DNA of 5,457 nt from the NCBI GenBank assembly GCA_022615275.1, contig JAKEHA010000260.1, positions 1 through 5,457 of the forward strand, read 5' to 3'. Below the pieces are notes generated by a model. It did no database searches, had not been told where the DNA came from, and was given only the letters and a program-made list of their open reading frames with translations. The DNA comes from Candidatus Latescibacterota bacterium (GTDB lineage: Bacteria; Krumholzibacteriota; Krumholzibacteriia; WVZY01; JAKEHA01). The position numbers and the translations under genes are program-made. Of the stretch, positions 1-4,178 are shown piece by piece (position 1 is the stretch's first letter; each line of letters begins with the position of its first letter).

Positions 1-1072
1 CGGTCTTGTGCAGGCGATCCTGGAGTACCGCGAGGATGGCGATGCGCCCGACGAGAGCGCCCGCGACACTCGCGCGGGCGGCGTCGATCTCGATTTCCGA
101 CGCCCGTCCGCGCGCCTCCGCGGCGCGCGTCGCTGCACCTCGGCGGTCCCACGCGGGGATGGGAAGTCCCACGCCGACGAGGAGCGTCGAGGCGTCGTCG
201 GCCTCGACGCGGCGCGCGCCCGCGGCGACGGTGAGATTCGGCACGCGCAGGCTCTTTTCCAGCGCGGCGTCGGCGCGGCGCGCCGCACTCGCGAGCCGCA
301 GGCGCGTAACGGACGGGCTGCGCGCGGCCCACGCCTCTCCCGAATCGGCGGGAAGCGTTGTGCGCACGAGCGGCAAGGCGTGCGCGATGGGGTCGTCGAA
401 GCCGGTTGGTTCGCCCCACAACGCCGACAGCGCGACCCGCGCGCTGGTTCGTTCGGCGCGGGCGGCGTCGATAGCGAGCTGCGTTCGAGCCAGTGCTGCT
501 TCCGCGAGGGCGGCATCGGCGGTCAAGGCGGCACCCGCGCGCACGCGGTCGCCGGCCGCGCGCGCGAGGCTCGCGACCAGGCCTTCGGCATCGACGGCGA
601 GCCGAACGCGCTCCTCCGCGTGCACCACGGCGGCGTAGCGCGACTTCGCGTCCAGGTAGACCGCGAACGACTCGGTCCCGGACTCCAGCGCCGCCTCGTC
701 GACGGCGCGCGAGGCCTGCTCCATGCGCCTCGAGCGCTTCCCGCCCAGCTCGAACTCCTGGGAGAGCCAGAGCGAGAACTCGGACTGGTCGAGACCCGAG
801 TAGCTGCCGTCGACGTTCTCCGCCTCCGCCAGCACGGACGGGTTTGGCCACGCGCCGGCCTGTTCGAACAGCGCGGTTGCCGCGGTTACGCGGTAGGGAA
901 GGGCGCGCAGCGCGGCGCTGCCGTGCTTGACGCGGATCAGGATGTCGGAGAAAGCCAGCGTGTCGGGCGCTGCTGCGGCGGAATCGGGGATGGAATCCCA
1001 CACCGAAGGCGTCGCGGCGTGTGCGCCGCCGCCGGCCGAAATCACCAGAATCAGAAACAAGAGCAAAACCAT
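1..1072 (-). CDS. TolC-family outer-membrane efflux channel, CzcC/CusC-like (C-terminus off the window)
   Basis: This would be the outer-membrane, periplasm-spanning duct of a tripartite RND efflux system, probably for metal ions. The first 357 residues are visible and the frame is open to the left edge. Residues 1-19 form a signal peptide (hydrophobic LLLFLILVIS core, AHA cleavage site) with no lipobox cysteine, unlike the lipid-anchored members of the family. The first OEP repeat covers about residues 40-220. It contains WPNPSVLAEAEN (75-86) and SQEFELGGKR (104-113), both signatures of the CzcC branch. The second repeat starts near residue 245 and shows VPNL (277-280) and GVGLPIPAWDRRG (300-312). 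The long alanine-rich helices between them fit the periplasmic barrel. Family members are usually somewhat over 400 residues, so only the tail is missing. The start has a GGGAG ribosome site nine bases upstream, and the frame upstream stays open to the previous gene's stop. The adaptor and pump genes would be expected to the left. The metal specificity cannot be read from the sequence. Confidence 0.92.
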   Translation of the reverse strand, partial: MVLLLFLILVISAGGGAHAATPSVWDSIPDSAAAAPDTLAFSDILIRVKHGSAALRALPYRVTAATALFEQAGAWPNPSVLAEAENVDGSYSGLDQSEFSLWLSQEFELGGKRSRRMEQASRAVDEAALESGTESFAVYLDAKSRYAAVVHAEERVRLAVDAEGLVASLARAAGDRVRAGAALTADAALAEAALARTQLAIDAARAERTSARVALSALWGEPTGFDDPIAHALPLVRTTLPADSGEAWAARSPSVTRLRLASAARRADAALEKSLRVPNLTVAAGARRVEADDASTLLVGVGLPIPAWDRRGAATRAAEARGRASEIEIDAARASVAGALVGRIAILAVLQDRLHKT

Positions 1073-1177
1073 GAGTCCACGCTCCCGCGTGCGAGCACGA
1101 ATGACCGCAAGAGCGTCGCGCGAACCCGCGCGACGTTCACGAACGAAGGAAGAGAACCCGCGTGCGCGGGTGTGGAC
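1073..1177 (-). promoter_or_regulatory. Highly structured intergenic segment before the efflux channel gene
   Basis: This 105-base gap separates the small cysteine protein from the TolC-like gene. It contains four local perfect inverted repeats. In transcript order they are: 7-bp arms at 1165-1171/1156-1162, CGTTC/GAACG at 1134-1145, 9-bp arms with a four-base loop at 1114-1135, and CGTGC/GCACG at 1088-1099. They are enclosed by a perfect 9-bp stem. One arm (1172-1180) holds the upstream stop codon. The other (1072-1080) ends on the A of the downstream ATG and lies just 3' of the GGGAG ribosome site (1082-1086). I infer that the channel's start is folded away unless ribosomes reach the upstream stop codon. 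No good promoter is seen inside. High GC makes some of the pure G/C arms cheap, but the outer stem is of mixed composition. Confidence 0.5.
1143..1171 (-). terminator. Terminator- or attenuator-like hairpin after the small cysteine gene
   Basis: On the minus strand the arms ACCCGCG and CGCGGGT (1171-1165 and 1162-1156) form a 7-bp GC-rich hairpin. It is followed by the pyrimidine-rich run TTCTCTTCCTT, and it starts seven bases after the stop codon. The run has scattered U rather than a solid U tract, so it would terminate weakly at best. A partial terminator here would lower channel expression relative to the small protein. The CCCGCG arm could also pair with CGCGGG at 1084-1089, next to the channel's ribosome site, giving an alternative fold. 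Confidence 0.35.
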
Positions 1178-1552
1178 TCAGCAACGAATGACGATGGTGG
1201 AAAGGACGAGGGATTGGATTGCGTGATGTGCGTCGATCGAAATCGTCGCCAAGCTTCTCGCCAGCGGAGCCTGCGCCGGGGCCGGCATTACGAAGAACGG
1301 TACCGCGGAGGGGCTGGGCGTTGCGACCCGCTTGAGGGTCAACGAGTGAATCGCCAAATTGACGTCGACGCAGCCGTCGCAGTCGTCCGCGGCCCTGGCG
1401 CTGAACGCGATGTCGGCGGAGGCGTGCTCGGACTCGCAGCAGACCGCCTCTTGGCGCTCGAGACGAATGTCGCCCGTTTGCTCCATGCACAGCACGAGGC
1501 TGGGCCGAAGCAGCGTGGAAACGGCGAATGCGACGACGAAGAGGCTTCTCAT
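1178..1552 (-). CDS. Small exported cysteine-containing protein, putative accessory of metal efflux operon
   Basis: This is a 124-aa protein of unknown biochemical role. Residues 1-21 form a hydrophobic export or anchor segment after MR. Cysteines lie at 22, 38, 39, 58, 61 and 124, with CCESEH at 38-43 and DDCDGCVDV at 56-64. These Cys and His residues could bind a soft metal ion or form disulfides in the periplasm. A second nonpolar stretch (about 84-124) ends in IVIRC. From memory, small proteins with this layout (a Cys after the signal, a GDIRLE-like strand, a central CC, a C-x-x-C-[VI]-D pair, a hydrophobic tail) recur directly before CzcC/CusC-like channel genes in several phyla. I ran no search and know no assigned function. 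The start is the first ATG after the TATACT box, with no Shine-Dalgarno. The frame stays open upstream through the end of the prenyl synthase gene, but that part reads as an antisense or shadow frame. The next gene, 105 bases on, is the efflux channel. Confidence 0.8.
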   Translation of the reverse strand: MRSLFVVAFAVSTLLRPSLVLCMEQTGDIRLERQEAVCCESEHASADIAFSARAADDCDGCVDVNLAIHSLTLKRVATPSPSAVPFFVMPAPAQAPLARSLATISIDAHHAIQSLVLSTIVIRC

Positions 1553-1589
1553 GGGTGTGGAGTATACACCGCCGGCGTTCTCGGGTCCC
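1553..1589 (-). promoter_or_regulatory. Candidate promoter of the small cysteine protein gene, possibly leaderless
   Basis: The minus strand has a TATACT -10 box (1561-1566, five of six to consensus). A poor -35 match, GGGACC (1584-1589), lies 17 bp upstream. Transcription would start near 1554, about two bases before the ATG at 1552, which would give an essentially leaderless mRNA; no Shine-Dalgarno is visible. A dyad, GGTGT (1554-1558) and ACACC (1566-1570), straddles the -10 box and could be a regulator site. A 10-bp palindrome, CCCGGCCGGG, sits at 1587-1596. The weak -35 is what one expects of an activated promoter, but the evidence is only by eye. Confidence 0.4.
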
Positions 1590-1638
1590 GGCCGGGCCGC
1601 ATAATGCCAGAAACCTGCCAGCCGTGTCCAGCGAGCGC

Positions 1639-2661
1639 CTAGCCGGTCGCTTCGCGGGCGAAGCCCGCGAAGTTCTCGACCTGCTGGACCGCGTAGGCGC
1701 GCAAGTCCTTGACCACGCCGGAGAGGAGATCCTTGGCCGGAGAGGGCGAGAAGCGGGACAAGGTGTCGCCGGCGCGCTCGAGGTGGCGGTCGATGGCCTG
1801 GTGGGTCTGCGCGATGGCGCCGTACTCGAGGCACAAGCCGACGATGTAGCGCTCGTTCTCGGGCTTGAAGTCGCCCGCCTCGATGATGCGGACCAGGCGC
1901 TCGCGGTGCCCGTCCTTGAGTAAATCGAGCACGCGAATCATGGGGAGCGCGATGTAGCCGTTGCGCAGGTCGCAGTCGTAGGAGCGCTGCGGATTGTCGA
2001 GCATGTCGTCCAGGTCGTCGATCATCTGGAACGCCATGCCCAGGTTCCACCCGAAATGGCCCAGTCCGTCGGCGAATTCGGCGCCGCTCGCGAGCGCACC
2101 CGCCTTGCACGAGAGCGCGAACAGCGACGCGCTCTTCTCGGAGATGATCTCGTAATACTGGGCGTCGTTGAGCGTGAAGTCGTACTTGTGCGTCGTCTCC
2201 AGGCTTTCGCCGCGCACCAGCGTGCGCAGGGTACGAATGAATTCCGGCATGGCCGCGGCGACACCGCTCTTGTGCACCAGATCGAGTGCTTCCGCCAGCG
2301 CGAAGTCGCCGGAGAGGACCGACGCGTAGTTGCCGTACTTCAAGCGCGCGGAGAGCTTCGTGCGGCGCGTGTCGACCTGGTCGATGACGTCGTCGTGGAA
2401 GAGCGTGGCGAGGTGGACCAATTCGACCGCGCCCGCGAGTTGGATGAGCGATTCGTCGATGTCGGACAGCGCCCCGCCGTCCGGCGCCTTGGCGGAGAGA
2501 ACGAGCAGAATGGGACGCAGGCGCTTGCCGCCGTTGTTGAAGCTCTCGAGCGCGATGTTGGCCTCGCGGAGCTGGTTGTCCTTGATGCGCTCGACGACGA
2601 CCGCGTTGCAGCGGTCGACGATGTCGCGAAGCACGTCGTACTTCTTCAGCGCGTGGATCAT
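1639..2661 (-). CDS. Trans-polyprenyl diphosphate synthase family protein (long-chain, IspB/HepT-like)
   Basis: Enzymes of this cytoplasmic family add isopentenyl diphosphate units head-to-tail to an allylic diphosphate. They make the side chains of respiratory quinones or other long isoprenoids. The protein is 340 aa, a normal family length. Visible motifs are GGKRLRP (44-50), the first aspartate-rich motif DDVID (90-94) followed by RR (99-100), GD (118-119), K176-S177 where the family usually has KT, and the second aspartate-rich motif DDLDD (215-219) after FQMI. The residue five before the first Asp is Ala85, and no aromatic residue blocks the pocket, so a long-chain product is likely. After the second motif the usual Gly-Lys is missing: the segment reads NPQRSYDCDLRNG and is about three residues shorter than in E. 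coli IspB. Arg226 may substitute for the lysine. The usual K-x-T-L-P reads YIALP. Catalysis is therefore likely but not certain. The gene starts 10 bases after the regulator stop with AAAGGGA only about three bases from the ATG, which suggests translational coupling. Confidence 0.93.
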   Translation of the reverse strand: MIHALKKYDVLRDIVDRCNAVVVERIKDNQLREANIALESFNNGGKRLRPILLVLSAKAPDGGALSDIDESLIQLAGAVELVHLATLFHDDVIDQVDTRRTKLSARLKYGNYASVLSGDFALAEALDLVHKSGVAAAMPEFIRTLRTLVRGESLETTHKYDFTLNDAQYYEIISEKSASLFALSCKAGALASGAEFADGLGHFGWNLGMAFQMIDDLDDMLDNPQRSYDCDLRNGYIALPMIRVLDLLKDGHRERLVRIIEAGDFKPENERYIVGLCLEYGAIAQTHQAIDRHLERAGDTLSRFSPSPAKDLLSGVVKDLRAYAVQQVENFAGFAREATG

Positions 2662-2671
2662 GGGTCCCTTT

Positions 2672-3187
2672 CTATGAGAGCGTGTCCTTCACCCGAATCA
2701 CGCGGGCGAGGCTCTTGGGGTCCGCTTCTCCCCCCGCGAACGCGTGAAAGATGGCGTTGACGAAATCCATGTGGCGCTTGAGCTCCTCGAGCTTCTGCGC
2801 GGTATCGGAGTCGCGGGCGTCGTGGGCGGCGGCCAGCGCCTTCTCCACGGTTTCCATGGCCGGGTCGAGCTCCTTGCGCTTCTTGGCGAGTGCGAGGAGC
2901 TTCGCCACCTTGGTGATATCGTCCTCGGCCGTGTAGTAGTCCTTGCGCTCTCCGCGCACGATCATCTTGTGAACGACTCCCAGGTCGAGCAGGCCGCGCA
3001 CGTTGGTGCTGACGTTGCTGCGGCTGGTCGCGAGCTTGCGCGACATGTCTTCGAGCGTCAGAGGAGAAGGGCTCACATACAGAAGGGCGTAAATCTCCGC
3101 CATCATCTTGCTGATGCCCCACGAGGGTCCCAGACGGCCCCATCCTTCGATGAAGATATCGTGCGTCGAAGCGCGGCGTGCGGTCAT
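2672..3187 (-). CDS. GbsR/MarR-family winged-helix transcriptional regulator
   Basis: This is a 171-aa DNA-binding protein of the GbsR branch of the MarR-like winged-helix family. Its members are usually dimeric repressors; characterised ones control osmoprotectant genes. The GbsR-type opening FIEGWGRLGPSWG (12-24) leads into a helix ending ALLYVSPSPLT. The helix-turn-helix covers about 43-70 (LEDMSRKLATSRSNVSTNVRGL), and the wing about 71-88 ends in GERKDYY. Residues 90-155 are charged helices suited to dimerisation. There is no cysteine or obvious metal or ligand site, so the signal is unknown. The ATG at 3187 leaves ten residues before the conserved block and is the natural start, although no Shine-Dalgarno is visible. 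A strong promoter followed by overlapping dyads lies just upstream, which suggests autorepression. The prenyl synthase follows after 10 bases, so the pair is surely one operon and the synthase is the likely target. A wider regulon is unknown. Confidence 0.9.
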   Translation of the reverse strand: MTARRASTHDIFIEGWGRLGPSWGISKMMAEIYALLYVSPSPLTLEDMSRKLATSRSNVSTNVRGLLDLGVVHKMIVRGERKDYYTAEDDITKVAKLLALAKKRKELDPAMETVEKALAAAHDARDSDTAQKLEELKRHMDFVNAIFHAFAGGEADPKSLARVIRVKDTLS

Positions 3188-3214
3188 GTATCTAGTTGAA
3201 ATTGGGTGTGATTA

Positions 3215-3230
3215 CAGAACGTTCTGAACG
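3215..3230. promoter_or_regulatory. Overlapping dyads, candidate operator of the GbsR-type regulator
   Basis: CAGAACGTTCTG (3215-3226) is a perfect 12-bp palindrome. It overlaps CGTTC-T-GAACG (3220-3230), a dyad with 5-bp arms that reuses half the palindrome. The arrangement gives three alternating half-sites of the GAACG/CGTTC type. It lies at about +2 to +17 relative to the predicted transcription start, where a bound dimer would block promoter clearance, and 28 bases or more before the regulator's ATG. Position and symmetry make autorepression by the adjacent gene product the simplest reading. The binding protein itself is inference. Confidence 0.6.
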
Positions 3231-3237
3231 GTCCGAA

Positions 3238-3266
3238 TTTAAAGACCAGCTCGACCCCAGTGTCAA
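3238..3266 (-). promoter_or_regulatory. Sigma-70-type promoter of the regulator-prenyl synthase operon
   Basis: On the minus strand a perfect TTGACA -35 (3261-3266) is followed by a 17-bp spacer and TTTAAA (3238-3243), four of six to the -10 consensus. Transcription should begin near 3231, giving a leader of about 44 bases before the ATG at 3187. The dyad operator sits immediately downstream. This is the best promoter in the window and it fits the tight two-gene operon. Confidence 0.65.
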
Positions 3267-3294
3267 GTCCCAATGAAGTGAGCCCCGCGATTGC

Positions 3295-3303
3295 TGTGGA
3301 TAA
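3295..3303 (-). other. Single consensus DnaA box
   Basis: The minus strand reads TTATCCACA, an exact match to the strict E. coli DnaA box. It lies in the gap between the cytochrome stop codon and the regulator promoter, about 30 bases upstream of the -35. No second box, AT-rich unwinding region or replication gene is nearby, so this is not an origin. It may be a lone regulatory or titration site, or chance: one exact 9-mer on either strand has a few percent chance in a window this long. Confidence 0.35.
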
Positions 3304-3317
3304 CGGCCAATCTGGCG

Positions 3318-4073
3318 CTATTTCTTCGTCTTGAGACGCTCCACGCGGCGCTTGAGCCACGGGTCTTCGGGCGCGAGCGCCAGCGCCTTCTCGAAGCTCG
3401 CCATCGCGGAGGTGGTGTCGCCCCGCGCGAGATGGGTTTCCGCGATGCGCGCGTAGGTGCCCGCGGATTGGTCGTGGTGCACCAGGTTCTCGTTGAGGAG
3501 CGCGAGTGCGGCGTCGAGCTTCTTGGGATCCCGCGAGAGGTTCTCGGCAATCGAGATCAACGACCACTCGCCGAAGTCGTAGGCCGCACCCCCGTAGAAC
3601 TCGCCGCGCAGCCGGCGATAGAGTACCACCGTCGAGTCGACCCCCTGCGCGTCCAGTTCGGTGACGAGCGCGTGCTCGAGCGTCTCCGGGCGCCGGTTGC
3701 CGTGGTGGCAGGTGAAGCACGTGACCTCGAGGTGCTTGGGGCGCACCGCCCCGATCTCCGTTTGCAGGGTGGCGTTGATCCCCGTCGTCATGTCCATCAT
3801 GGTGCGCGCGATGCGCTTGTTCTCCCGCTCGTCGGATGCGAAGTCCACCGTCGAGAGGTCCGCGGGGTCGTCGCCCTTGTGGCAGTGGATGCAGCGCACG
3901 TTGAGCGCGAACGAAAAGCCGCGCATGATGCTCACGAGTTCGTTCTTCTTGATGTCCTTCGGCAGGACCTTGAGGTTGGTGAACGTGTCGGGGATTTGGG
4001 CGGCACCGGGAGCCGCGACCGTCAGTGCCCAGCACGCAGCGAGACCCAAGACGACCCAAAGACGTCGGACCAT
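3318..4073 (-). CDS. Exported diheme c-type cytochrome with C-terminal TPR repeats (reaction-centre cytochrome c-like)
   Basis: This 251-aa protein is a periplasmic electron carrier. An N-terminal signal (MVRR, then a hydrophobic run to about residue 22) could be cut after Ala25 (PGAA-Q). The segment LAAC at 11-14 also resembles a lipobox, so a lipid anchor is an alternative. Two heme c sites are visible: CIHCH (61-65) and CFTCH (119-123). The conserved block NLKVLPKD (33-40), MRGFSFALNVRC (50-61), VDFASDE (76-82) and MMDMTTGIN (92-100) matches the cytochrome subunit family of photosynthetic reaction centres. Met50, 11 residues before the first heme cysteine, and Met92/93/95 are candidate axial ligands. 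Residues about 185-245 form TPR helices, clearest at 206-239. Many non-phototrophic Acidobacteriota and Gemmatimonadota carry such proteins, so phototrophy is not implied, and no photosynthesis gene is seen here. The ATG has a fine AAAGGAG site seven bases upstream. It is probably monocistronic, with its own promoter and a 130-base gap after it. The redox partner is unknown. Confidence 0.92.
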   Translation of the reverse strand: MVRRLWVVLGLAACWALTVAAPGAAQIPDTFTNLKVLPKDIKKNELVSIMRGFSFALNVRCIHCHKGDDPADLSTVDFASDERENKRIARTMMDMTTGINATLQTEIGAVRPKHLEVTCFTCHHGNRRPETLEHALVTELDAQGVDSTVVLYRRLRGEFYGGAAYDFGEWSLISIAENLSRDPKKLDAALALLNENLVHHDQSAGTYARIAETHLARGDTTSAMASFEKALALAPEDPWLKRRVERLKTKK

Positions 4074-4080
4074 CCAAGCA

Positions 4081-4087
4081 CTCCTTT
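4081..4087 (-). promoter_or_regulatory. Strong Shine-Dalgarno of the cytochrome gene
   Basis: The minus strand reads AAAGGAG, seven bases before the ATG at 4073. It fixes this start and argues against the open frame that extends antisense through the neighbouring plus-strand gene. It is the best ribosome site in the window. Confidence 0.75.
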
Positions 4088-4110
4088 CGAACACGGCGTG
4101 GGGAGGGACT

Positions 4111-4139
4111 ATTGAACGCCCAATCGGCGGGCGAGTCAA
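4111..4139 (-). promoter_or_regulatory. Sigma-70-like promoter of the cytochrome gene with a dyad in the spacer
   Basis: On the minus strand TTGACT (4134-4139, five of six) is followed by a 17-bp spacer and TTCAAT (4111-4116, four of six). Transcription would begin near 4104, giving a leader of about 31 bases that holds the Shine-Dalgarno. The spacer itself is a CGCCC-N7-GGGCG dyad filling 4117-4133, a possible operator. No convincing promoter for the divergent plus-strand gene is visible in the same 105-base gap. Confidence 0.55.
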
Positions 4140-4178
4140 GCGTGGTGCGGGCGTCGGGCCGCGTGGTAGATTCCGCGC

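Noticed and set aside
1539..1552. Lipoprotein signal in the small cysteine protein
   Set aside because: Cys22 follows LVL, but the residue before it is Leu rather than Gly, Ala or Ser, so it is not an acceptable lipobox.
8..1642. A 544-codon open frame on the plus strand
   Set aside because: It lies antisense to the channel and the cysteine protein, is Arg/Gly-rich with no domain or export pattern, and crosses the structured junction. It is a by-product of high GC in the real minus-strand genes.
1178..2110. A 310-codon frame continuous with the small cysteine protein
   Set aside because: Everything before residue 1 at 1552 is an out-of-frame reading of the prenyl synthase, rich in Arg and Pro. 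The signal peptide and the TATACT box favour the short protein.
2056..2760. A 234-codon plus-strand open frame opposite the prenyl synthase
   Set aside because: It is a mirror of the synthase's codon pattern (runs of Val, Glu, Asp, Arg), has no motif, and overlaps a confidently identified enzyme entirely.
3215..3303. Replication origin suggested by a DnaA box near AT-rich bases
   Set aside because: Only one box, no box cluster, no real AT-rich unwinding element and no dnaA, dnaN, rep or par gene nearby.
3267..3317. Intrinsic terminator after the cytochrome gene
   Set aside because: Only GCCA-GAT-TGGC, a 4-bp stem without a U tract, is visible just after the stop; too weak to annotate.
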